Source: Streptomyces sp. SID12501 (GTDB taxonomy: Bacteria; Actinomycetota; Actinomycetes; Streptomycetales; Streptomycetaceae). From it: 64,000 nt of DNA. The stretch spans positions 1-64,000 of the forward strand of contig NZ_JAAGLU010000009.1 in the NCBI RefSeq assembly GCF_010550245.1. The letters are read 5' to 3'. Shown piece after piece: positions 58,067-64,000 of this stretch. The notes under the pieces are model-generated. The model was not told the DNA's origin, did not search any database, and worked only from the letters and a program-made list of their open reading frames with translations. The translations under genes and the position numbers were made by a program. The first letter of the stretch is position 1; each line of letters starts with the position of its first letter.

Positions 58067-58456
58067 GTGGCTCCATCAAGCGCCTATCAACCCTATGAGC
58101 CCGCGAGAAGGCCTGGAGGAAGTCCTTCCGAAGCTCCCGCTTACCGAGTTTTGATCCATCGACAGTTCAGACATCACTTCGATGAGCTGGTCGAACGAGT
58201 GGGAATTCAGCAGGCTCAGCAGTTCTGGGATCACCTCGCACAGAGTCCGGACAAACCGTGCGCCGTGGCGAGCACTTCGATCCTCCGAGGAAAAGCCGGT
58301 CGCCCAATGGACGACGGATGGTCGAAGACTAGACATTTCGAAATCACGAGTAAGGCGCGCGCGGACTATCAGTTCCACAACGCGTACAAGACAAGCATAG
58401 AGGGCGATCCCCATCCTGTGGTCGCCATCCTCACACTAAACTTCTCAAGTCATTAG
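58067..58456 (+). CDS. Toxin-like protein (RelE/ParE-type?)
   Basis: 129 aa. After a Pro-rich start comes YRVLIHRQFRHHFDELVERV, a small alpha/beta pattern, and RHFEITSKARADYQFHNAYK, resembling plasmid-stabilisation RelE-type toxins in size and order. It begins 3 bp after the antitoxin-like gene, so the two are coupled. A perfect hairpin terminator follows at 58514. No family was confirmed. Confidence 0.5.
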   Translation: MAPSSAYQPYEPARRPGGSPSEAPAYRVLIHRQFRHHFDELVERVGIQQAQQFWDHLAQSPDKPCAVASTSILRGKAGRPMDDGWSKTRHFEITSKARADYQFHNAYKTSIEGDPHPVVAILTLNFSSH

Positions 58457-58513
58457 GCTTATTTTCCTGGGGGGAACATGAAGCCTTAATTTGCATTACG
58501 AACGCTCAGATTT

Positions 58514-58544
58514 GGCCCTTGATTATGATCATTAATCAAGGGCC
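58514..58544 (+). terminator. Terminator of the toxin-antitoxin-like pair
   Basis: ggcccttgatta (58514-58525) pairs perfectly with taatcaagggcc (58533-58544), followed by a short CTTT tract. The AT-rich stem differs from host terminators. Confidence 0.75.
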
Positions 58545-58590
58545 CTTTGCGTTACTCTGATGTTTCTTATAGATCCGTCACGGAGGCGGG

Positions 58591-59130
58591 CTAGGCTGCG
58601 AATCGGAGCCGCTCGGGGGGCGTACGGTCTGTGAATCCGTAATCCGTTGTCAGCCGCGCCTTCCGCTGCGCGAGCCATCCGGAAACCCGTGGTCCGCCGT
58701 TAATCGCCGTGCCCTCATTGACGGTGCGAACGTGCGTAAAGCCCTGTGCTAGGTAGTACCACTGGAGACCCTCATTCGTCGTCCAGGCGTGCAGCCGGAG
58801 CCATCGAGCACCCGCACGGTCGCCAGCCCAATCGACCAAGCGTTCACCGAGGTTCTGACCGCCGTACTCACGTGCAACGGTGAGCTTGTTGGCGAAGATC
58901 GACGGTTCGACCAGTTCCTCGTCAGTCCACATCCCCTCTTCGGCGTCCGGGGTGAGCGTGATCGCGCCGGCCGTCGTATGTCCGTCACGGAGCATGAACA
59001 CAGTGCCGGCTTCGATCGTGGCCAACAGCTTGTCAGCCGGGTACGGACGGCTCCGGCCCCCACAAGGCGCGATCAGCACCCACAGGCGGCGCGCGACAGC
59101 CGTCAGAAGGCGAATGCCCATCCTGGGCAC
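58591..59130 (-). CDS. GNAT acetyltransferase, N-terminus atypical
   Basis: 179 aa. The acetyl-CoA site is LTVAREYGGQNLGERLVDWA (the R/QxxGxG/A loop) and the C-terminal beta strand is WYYLAQGFTHVRTVNE. Normal relatives have about 25 more N-terminal residues with the first strand and helix before PYPADKL. Here the start overlaps the HNH gene by 28 bp and the first ~30 residues look unrelated, so it may be truncated or fused. Possibly a resistance-type acetyltransferase; activity uncertain. Confidence 0.6.
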   Translation of the reverse strand: MPRMGIRLLTAVARRLWVLIAPCGGRSRPYPADKLLATIEAGTVFMLRDGHTTAGAITLTPDAEEGMWTDEELVEPSIFANKLTVAREYGGQNLGERLVDWAGDRAGARWLRLHAWTTNEGLQWYYLAQGFTHVRTVNEGTAINGGPRVSGWLAQRKARLTTDYGFTDRTPPERLRFAA

Positions 59131-59831
59131 CCCTCCACATAGCTCCCCGAAAGTCGAATATCCTTCTTTTCGTCCATCAGGTAATCAGGCTCAACTCGGA
59201 TCACGTGATCACCACGGGCAAATAGGCCACGACGGATGGTCACACCCCGCGAGGGATCGAACTTGATTTCCGCCAGTATCTTGCGCGCCCCACCCCTGAT
59301 AGTCAGAGCGGTTCCCACCAGTTCAATGTCCCACGAATCAACCGAGTATACGAGCTCATTTTCATAAATTTCCAGCAGACGCCTACCATTGCGCCCATAG
59401 ATTCGCAGAGAGAGCAGCAGATGACCATCTGACTGCTCAAATTTGATTACTGGAAATCCATCAATCATGAGCGCGTTCGCCACAGGCGAATGGCTAAAGT
59501 AGTGCAGCGCCTGATTGCCCCCCATGTCGACTAGACATGTATCCCCGGAAAAGCGGAGACTATAGGGCGCCGAACCCACCGACTGTAGATTTTTGGGGTT
59601 CAAATTCGCCTGCATTACATCTGCCACCGAAAGGAATCCGCGCGTCTTCTCGGCGTGATGCAAGTTACAGAGGAGAGTTATCTCATCGGCAACGTGGCGC
59701 TTCGTTTTCGACCACTCAATCATGTGTTCATACTCATACAACGGCAAGCCGCAGACAACACAACCGAAACCGCAGCGCTGACGCACCTCGCGCTTTATAG
59801 GATCAGGAATTTTAGGCCGAGACTCTTTCAC
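59103..59831 (-). CDS. HNH endonuclease-type protein
   Basis: 242 aa. HNH motif at ~20-65: CGFGCVVCGLPLYEYEHMIEW, then CNLHHAEKTRG, with zinc pairs CxxC and CxxH. The C-terminal ~160 residues are beta-rich and unrecognised. HNH proteins in mobile elements act as homing or restriction nucleases. The GTG at 59831 follows GCGAGGACC; an ATG at 59969 lies inside the upstream gene and is less likely. Confidence 0.7.
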   Translation of the reverse strand: MKESRPKIPDPIKREVRQRCGFGCVVCGLPLYEYEHMIEWSKTKRHVADEITLLCNLHHAEKTRGFLSVADVMQANLNPKNLQSVGSAPYSLRFSGDTCLVDMGGNQALHYFSHSPVANALMIDGFPVIKFEQSDGHLLLSLRIYGRNGRRLLEIYENELVYSVDSWDIELVGTALTIRGGARKILAEIKFDPSRGVTIRRGLFARGDHVIRVEPDYLMDEKKDIRLSGSYVEGCPGWAFAF

Positions 59832-59926
59832 TGGTCCTCGCTTTACCGTAGGTGAAAATGTTTCTCTATTCCCGATTCTAACTAAAGACCAGGACAACGA
59901 GTGGCGCCCCGGGAAAGTTCTATCCG

Positions 59927-60865
59927 TCACCGCTTGCGGGGCTCCATCTGCTCCGTCGTCGCCACACATCGGAATCCGGTGTCATCGTCGTGCATCGTGC
60001 CGTTGGCATCGTTTGGGATGGCCGGCGCTCCCCGGAACAGAGGGCTCGTGAAGGCGCTACCACGGAGTTCATAACGATGAGGCGTAGTCGCCGTTGCGAG
60101 CCACTCCCACACGTTGCCCACCATGTCGTAGACCCCGTAGGGCGAGACGCCGCTGTGGTACCGAGAAACGGACGTTGTGCGTTCCACGCCGGTCTCCCGG
60201 ACGTTGCACTTGGCTGCGGTCTTCTGATCCCCCCAGGGGAAAGTACGCCCGGTGGTGCCTCGCGCCGCCTTCTCCCACTGCTCGGCTGTCGGCAATGACT
60301 TGCCCGCCCATGTCGCGTACGCGTTCGCGTCTTGCCATGTCACGTGCACAACGGGGTGGTCGTATAGGTCGCGGGGACATCGGCCGTTCTGCCAATGCTC
60401 GGGTACCACGTGCCGTGTGGCCGCGCAGAACCGCGCGTAGTCAGCGTTGGTTGTCGGGAACGTGTCTATGTGGAACTCATCCACCCATACGGGGTCGTCG
60501 TCCTCCCCTGCCAGGAAGATTCCTTCTGGGATGTGCGCCATGAGCTTTCCGTCGCCAGGATGCTTCACGTAGTCGCCACTGCTTGTCTGGTCGTCGTCGG
60601 GCTCGATGATGGCGAGGGCGGGGACGTCGTCCACTGCCAAAATTCCGACGAAGCGACCTTGGGCGTCCTTGTCTGCTTTGGCAAGCAGGGTGTCTAAGGC
60701 AGCTTGGTTCACCATTCGGAGGGAGGCATGTTCACCGTCTGCCTCCCACCGGGAAACGATGCGGTCGGATACCCCCAGCTTCTCGGCAAACTCCATGAGG
60801 CTCATGCGTACCGCCTCACGAAGCGCTTTGACTTCACGTCCGGTCCATTTCGTAACGAGTGGCAT
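59927..60865 (-). CDS. HTH domain fused to SUMF1/FGE-like domain
   Basis: 312 aa. N-terminal XRE-type HTH (REVKALREAVRMSLMEFAEK, LGVSDRIVSRWEADG) and, from ~115, a formylglycine-generating-enzyme (SUMF1/EgtB) fold: PEGIFLAGEDDDPVWVDEF, HPVVHVTWQDANAYATWAGK, LPTAEQWEKAARG, TFPWGDQ, VGNVWEWLATATT and TGFRCV. The usual RGGSW...CR active-site stretch is replaced by RGSAFTSPLFRGAP, without the two copper-binding Cys of FGE. It may be a ligand-sensing DNA-binding protein rather than an enzyme. Starts after AGAGGTAG. Confidence 0.75.
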   Translation of the reverse strand: MPLVTKWTGREVKALREAVRMSLMEFAEKLGVSDRIVSRWEADGEHASLRMVNQAALDTLLAKADKDAQGRFVGILAVDDVPALAIIEPDDDQTSSGDYVKHPGDGKLMAHIPEGIFLAGEDDDPVWVDEFHIDTFPTTNADYARFCAATRHVVPEHWQNGRCPRDLYDHPVVHVTWQDANAYATWAGKSLPTAEQWEKAARGTTGRTFPWGDQKTAAKCNVRETGVERTTSVSRYHSGVSPYGVYDMVGNVWEWLATATTPHRYELRGSAFTSPLFRGAPAIPNDANGTMHDDDTGFRCVATTEQMEPRKR

Positions 60866-60885
60866 GGGCTACCTCTGTCGTGAGT

Positions 60886-60909
60886 CGCCGCCCCCGGTGA
60901 GGGGCGGCG
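60886..60909 (-). terminator. Hairpin after aminotransferase gene
   Basis: cgccgcccc (60886-60894) pairs with ggggcggcg (60901-60909), between the aminotransferase stop and the HTH-SUMF1 start. Confidence 0.55.
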
Positions 60910-60917
60910 GCACGCGT

Positions 60918-61703
60918 CTACAGCCGCTCACCGGGGATGCCGGCGTAGGCGTCACGCAGCGCTGCGAGCACGGGGTGGTCCTGCGGGAATTGCACGTCAT
61001 CGAGCGCGCTGACAGAGCGCACGCCGATGGTGACGTTCGTGGCGAATGCCGCCGCCATGTTCGGGATGTCGGCAAGCCGGACCGGGGTGGTGATCTGCTT
61101 CGGAGCATCGAGGCTTTGGAGCAGCAGCATCGTCGTGCCAGGTAGTACGGGAGCGTCCGGCCAGATGACTGCGCCGTCCCGATCGACGAAGCCGAGGTTC
61201 CACGTACCTCCCTCGGAAATCCGACCGTCCGGTTCGATGAACACGGCGTCATCGAATCCGGCGAGTTGTGCGTCACGGCGAATTCGAAGCTGGGGGTAGA
61301 GACCGATGTGCTTCACCTGCGGGTTGTCGCGGGTGAAGGTGAAGGTCTTGGCCCTGAGGGGCGGCGGCGGCATGGCGCCCCCAGGACGCAGGTTGACCAG
61401 GATGTGGGGTTCCTTGGCGTCGCTAGGGCGCCCCATGTCGGTCGCGGGATCGAAGACGGTGACCCGAAGGCCAACGACTCCGGTGACGCCGTCGGCTACC
61501 TTCCGGATGTAGTTCAGCGTCCGCTCTCGGTCCAACTCGACACCGAAGACGAGGCGGCAGTCTCGCTCCAAGCGGTCGAGATGGAGCGACAAGCCCCGGA
61601 CGGTGCCGTCCTCCATCCGCATTGACGTGAAGTGCCCGTAGTTCGTGAGGGCGAGGCTCTGAAGGTCGTCAAGGGTGACGGGGTTTCCGTTGAGTTCTGC
61701 CAT
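60918..61703 (-). CDS. Class IV aminotransferase / ADC-lyase-like PLP enzyme
   Basis: 261 aa. Fold-type IV pattern: a start HFTSMRMEDGTVRGLSLHL, a probable PLP-Lys in VKHIGLYPQLRIRRDAQLAG, FDDAVFIEPDGRISEGGTWN and the phosphate site LPGTTMLLL. Family members include branched-chain and D-amino-acid aminotransferases and 4-amino-4-deoxychorismate lyase. The ATG at 61703 has a weak site. Its role as cargo is unclear; the HTH-SUMF1 gene follows in the same direction. Confidence 0.75.
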   Translation of the reverse strand: MAELNGNPVTLDDLQSLALTNYGHFTSMRMEDGTVRGLSLHLDRLERDCRLVFGVELDRERTLNYIRKVADGVTGVVGLRVTVFDPATDMGRPSDAKEPHILVNLRPGGAMPPPPLRAKTFTFTRDNPQVKHIGLYPQLRIRRDAQLAGFDDAVFIEPDGRISEGGTWNLGFVDRDGAVIWPDAPVLPGTTMLLLQSLDAPKQITTPVRLADIPNMAAAFATNVTIGVRSVSALDDVQFPQDHPVLAALRDAYAGIPGERL

Positions 61704-61855
61704 GCGGCCAGTCTTACAGCCGCTCAGACCCGCCAACACCCCGTTAGACAGCCAAAGTTCGGATTAGTTCGGTGCGAGGGCAGCAGGAGTACGTACTCAC
61801 TGGGCACCCGCCGGGACACGCTAGATGCATGACGACGAGCACACCGCGAGCGACG

Positions 61856-62239
61856 CTAGGCGCCGGACTGCCCCTCAGCGGGACCCATGGCTGCCTCAAG
61901 CTGCTGGACGCGCTCAACGACGCCGGCCAGTCCGGTCGAGAGGCGCGCGACCTCGGCTTGCAGGTCGGCCAAGCCCAAGGCCGCTTCCTGGGGTCCCTGC
62001 TCACCGGGGGCGGTGTCGCGGACGTAGGTGCCGCTCCCCGAGACACCTTCCACCAGTCCTTCCTCCCGAAGTTGCGCGTAAGCGTTCTGCACGGTCATCA
62101 GGGACACGCCGAGTTTCTTGGCGTAGGCCCGACCGCCAGGGAGACGGTCTCCGGGGCCGAACGTCCCGGCGGCGATCTCGCCTCTGACCCTGGCAGCGAT
62201 TTCGCGGGCGTTGGGCTTCCTCTTCTGCTGTGAGTCCAC
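61856..62239 (-). CDS. GntR-family regulator of the element
   Basis: 127 aa. Winged helix NAREIAARVRGEIAAGTFGP, GRAYAKKLGVSLMTVQNAYA, QLREEGLVEGVSGSGTYVRD, and a short helical C-terminus (ADLQAEVARLSTGLAGVVER). Position and size match KorSA-type repressors that sit at the edge of AICE transfer modules. The start is a GTG; the ribosome site is weak. Three copies of its probable operator lie upstream, so it likely represses itself and the divergent transfer operon. Confidence 0.8.
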   Translation of the reverse strand: MDSQQKRKPNAREIAARVRGEIAAGTFGPGDRLPGGRAYAKKLGVSLMTVQNAYAQLREEGLVEGVSGSGTYVRDTAPGEQGPQEAALGLADLQAEVARLSTGLAGVVERVQQLEAAMGPAEGQSGA

Positions 62240-62250
62240 CCCGAAAGCGT

Positions 62251-62350
62251 ACTTGACCTAGGTCGCTCGAATTCAGAGCCGTGCGAGCACTTGACGCTCG
62301 GAAGCGACCTAGGTAGCTTTCACATCAACGACAAGCGACCTAGGTCGCTT
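62251..62350. promoter_or_regulatory. Three GntR operators (GACCTAGGTC palindrome)
   Basis: Site 3 (62333-62350) is the perfect palindrome AAGCGACCTAGGTCGCTT. Site 2 (62302-62319) differs by one base (aagcgacctaggtagctt). Site 1 (62251-62268) keeps GACCTAGGTCGCT. The axes are 31 and 51 bp apart. They fill the space between the GntR gene and the transfer operon. Confidence 0.8.
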
Positions 62351-62614
62351 TGCGGGACGGTACGACCGCACTTCTAGCGCCGATGGGTCCCGTGAAGACG
62401 GGAATCCCTCTGACCAGGGGTTACCGCGCTTATCGGCAGCGACTGCGCCTTGAGAACTCAACAGTGTGCCGACCCAGCCACCTGAACACGGGTGGTCGAT
62501 GGGTTGCCTCCCCTGCCCGGCCACGACGGGCGTACGCAGCAAAGCAGGCAGGGGAACGGGGCCCGCCGATCCGTTCGGCGCCGGCCCACACCTACGACAC
62601 CTCAGGAGTCACAC
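62351..62614 (+). promoter_or_regulatory. Leader of the transfer operon with rRNA-leader-like box
   Basis: 264 bp without a convincing gene. At 62449-62470 it has TTGAGAACTCAACAGTG and following bases, closely like the conserved leader box of actinobacterial rRNA operons. CAGGAG sits before the next start. Confidence 0.5.
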
Positions 62615-62764
62615 ATGTTCGGCATGAAGTCGCAGGAGTCCACCACTGACCTGACCTCCCCGGAAGCCGTGCAGCGCGGTCAGGAGGTCTACGACCGCAT
62701 CACGTCCGGCGAGTGCACGGACGTCGTCACCGAGCTGAACGAGGCCTACGGCCGCAACGGCTGA
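62615..62764 (+). CDS. Small acidic protein, 49 aa
   Basis: MFGMKSQESTTDLTSPEAVQ then RGQEVYDRITSGECTDVVTE, hydrophilic, no membrane segment. CAGGAG lies 6 nt before the ATG, and it is the first gene after the leader and operators. Similar small genes open the transfer operons of Streptomyces elements. Function unknown. Confidence 0.6.
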   Translation: MFGMKSQESTTDLTSPEAVQRGQEVYDRITSGECTDVVTELNEAYGRNG

Positions 62765-62787
62765 CCAACCCACCACATCAACGGCAA

Positions 62788-62817
62788 GCGCCCCCGGTGC
62801 TCTAACACCGGGGGCGC
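62788..62817 (+). terminator. Hairpin between the first two transfer-operon genes
   Basis: gcgcccccggtg (62788-62799) and caccgggggcgc (62806-62817) pair perfectly around ctctaa. It may act as an attenuator or partial terminator. Confidence 0.6.
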
Positions 62818-62855
62818 GGTTCGGGCCGTAACACCTACTAGGGAGACCACGACCC

Positions 62856-63119
62856 ATGAAGCACATCGTCACTGTTCAGGATGCTGTTACCGCGTTCGCC
62901 GAATGGATGGAGCCGACGGCCGCTGAGCTGGACGGCATCGAGCGGGAGATGCCGCTGATCCTGGCGGAAGTCGACCTGTTGGACGCGCAGATCGTCACCA
63001 TGGACCGCACCCCCACCGAGCTGGACGTGCGGCGTATCCGTCGGGCTCGCCGCCGGGTGCTCGCCGCCGGCCGCGAGCTGGCGAACACGGCCGCGACGCT
63101 GCCGAAGGTGGGTGCGTGA
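62856..63119 (+). CDS. DUF6284-like element protein
   Basis: 87 aa, helical (FAEWMEPTAAELDGIEREMP, DAQIVTMDRTPTELDVRRIR), resembling DUF6284 proteins that occur in AICEs and conjugative plasmids. GGGAGA lies before the ATG. The stop overlaps the next start (TGATG). Confidence 0.7.
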   Translation: MKHIVTVQDAVTAFAEWMEPTAAELDGIEREMPLILAEVDLLDAQIVTMDRTPTELDVRRIRRARRRVLAAGRELANTAATLPKVGA

Positions 63120-63376
63120 TGGGCCGCCGGTTCAAGGACATGCAGACACCCGAGCAGCAGTACGCGGCTCAGCAGGCCGCCCGCTCCGTCGACGCTCCCG
63201 CGCCGTCCGGCTCGGTGGTTGCGGCCACGCACCGCGAGTGGGTGGCCATGTCACCGCGTCAGCAGGCCGCGCACCTCGCCCGGCTGGACGGCCGCGAGGA
63301 CGAGGCCCGCCGCTGGGAGCAGCAGGAAGCACCGGCGACCGCCCCGGCACAGAAGAAGCGGGGGTGGTTCCGGTGA
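63119..63376 (+). CDS. Hypothetical element protein, 85 aa
   Basis: MGRRFKDMQTPEQQYAAQQA and a Gln/Arg-rich helical body ending EDEARRWEQQ and KKRGWFR. Soluble and basic. It overlaps the neighbour genes at both ends (TGATG, GTGA), which marks a coupled operon. Function unknown. Confidence 0.65.
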   Translation: MGRRFKDMQTPEQQYAAQQAARSVDAPAPSGSVVAATHREWVAMSPRQQAAHLARLDGREDEARRWEQQEAPATAPAQKKRGWFR

Positions 63377-63699
63377 GCGGGACCCTGACACTCGACAGCC
63401 TCACCCTGCCCTTGCGGGCGTTGCGGGTGCTGGCAGTGGACTTCGGGCACCTGCCCGCGCCGACCGTGGACGTCACCACGGTCTACCCGGACCGGCTGCG
63501 ACTCGCCTTCCATGACGACCTGTCCGCGTTCGAGGCGTGGCGGAGCGCCCTGGGGATCGACCCCGACTCGGTGGTCTGCCGCGAGCAGAACGCCGGCCAG
63601 ACGCGCGTGTTGAAAGCGTCCGTCGACCTGGCGGGTGCCGAGTTGGAGCTGATCGGCTACGGCGACGTGCACGCTGTGGCGGAAGCGAGTGCGGCATGA
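63373..63699 (+). CDS. Hypothetical element protein, 108 aa
   Basis: A small alpha/beta protein: LTLDSLTLPLRALRVLAVDF, RLRLAFHDDLSAFEAWRSAL, LKASVDLAGAELELIGYGDV. No recognised family. The GTG at 63373 overlaps the previous stop; its own stop overlaps the next start (ATGA). Likely part of the transfer (Spd) module. Confidence 0.65.
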   Translation: MSGTLTLDSLTLPLRALRVLAVDFGHLPAPTVDVTTVYPDRLRLAFHDDLSAFEAWRSALGIDPDSVVCREQNAGQTRVLKASVDLAGAELELIGYGDVHAVAEASAA

Positions 63700-64000
63700 A
63701 CGCCAAGACCGTTCTGCCCGCCGTCGCCATGACGGCGGTGTCCATGGTCCTCACTCTGGCCGTGGTGATGATGTGGCTCGGCACGGCGATGCCGTGGCCG
63801 GTCGCGCTGGTCGTCGGTCTCGGCATCGACGGCGGCTGGCTGGCCACCCTCGCCTACGAACGCCGCCTCGCCGCGCAAGGCGACCACAACCGCGCGGTCA
63901 CCGCTGTCGGTTGGTCGTTCGGAGTGATCGCGGCCGGTGTCCTGGTCGCTCACGCGCTCACCGCAGAGCAGGGCACCGGCGCGTGGTTGGCCGTGGCCTG
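63696..64000 (+). CDS. DUF2637/SpdB-like membrane protein (5' part)
   Basis: The frame is open to the right edge. The first ~100 residues have three transmembrane helices (TAVSMVLTLAVVMMWLGTAM, WPVALVVGLGIDGGWLATLA, VGWSFGVIAAGVLVAHAL) joined by a loop with YERRLAAQGDHNRAV. This fits DUF2637/SpdB spread proteins, which help move conjugating DNA through the mycelium. TraB and Rep genes should follow. Confidence 0.75.
   Translation, partial: MNAKTVLPAVAMTAVSMVLTLAVVMMWLGTAMPWPVALVVGLGIDGGWLATLAYERRLAAQGDHNRAVTAVGWSFGVIAAGVLVAHALTAEQGTGAWLAVA

Noticed and set aside
59832..59969. Longer start for the HNH protein
   Set aside because: The extra 46 residues begin inside the HTH-SUMF1 gene, have no ribosome site and look unrelated. 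The GTG at 59831 has GAGGA at a good distance.

Overview
The window is high-GC DNA (about 70 % G+C) with Streptomyces-type gene content: lipB-lipA, glnA, glnII, a GlnRII-like regulator, glnE, a malEFG-aglA maltose operon with malR, GTG/TTG starts and strong AGGAGG ribosome sites. The gene order from the lipoate genes to glnE matches the conserved core of Streptomyces chromosomes as I remember it from S. coelicolor (about SCO2192-SCO2237). Exact locus equivalents were not checked.

Layout. 1-6.5 kb: end of an FAD oxidoreductase, an NsdA-like regulator, lipB, lipA, a 66-aa small protein, a DUF4191 membrane protein and an RDD membrane protein. 6.6-16.5 kb: glnA and glnII, each behind a four-part GlnR-type box, with a HEAT-repeat protein, HtpX and PspAB, a hydrolase, an ArsC-like protein and a secreted protein between them. 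16.6-27.6 kb: GlnRII-like regulator, two-component pair, DUF1996 secreted protein, lipoprotein, TPR protein, a sigma-like/membrane fusion, and a PF10118 protein translationally coupled to a ferredoxin reductase (probably a diiron oxygenase system), then a TetR regulator. 27.7-49.9 kb: carbohydrate block with a REC-PP2C phosphatase, a giant amylase-pullulanase, a GH62-GH30 xylan pair behind a CebR-type palindrome, an alpha-amylase, a GntR/ABC transporter operon with a TTA codon, a few accessory genes, aglA-malGFE and divergent malR. The pullulanase, amylase and malE genes share one promoter architecture (TTGCTG-N18-TACGTT-like), suggesting one MalR regulon. 50-54.7 kb: PAP2 protein, glnE and a glyoxalase-fold protein.

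From about 54.77 kb the chromosome is interrupted. The last ~29 codons of a glutamine-synthetase-family gene are followed by foreign DNA that runs to the window end. This looks like the left end of an integrative conjugative element (AICE type) inserted into the 3' end of that gene. Its left part holds accessory genes, some visibly AT-richer: a membrane-anchored protein, a TPR protein, a toxin-antitoxin-like pair, GNAT and HNH proteins, an HTH-SUMF1 fusion and a class IV aminotransferase. Then come a GntR regulator with three copies of a GACCTAGGTC palindrome and the start of a tightly overlapping Spd/transfer-type operon. Integrase, excisionase, Rep and TraB are not in the window and should lie to the right.
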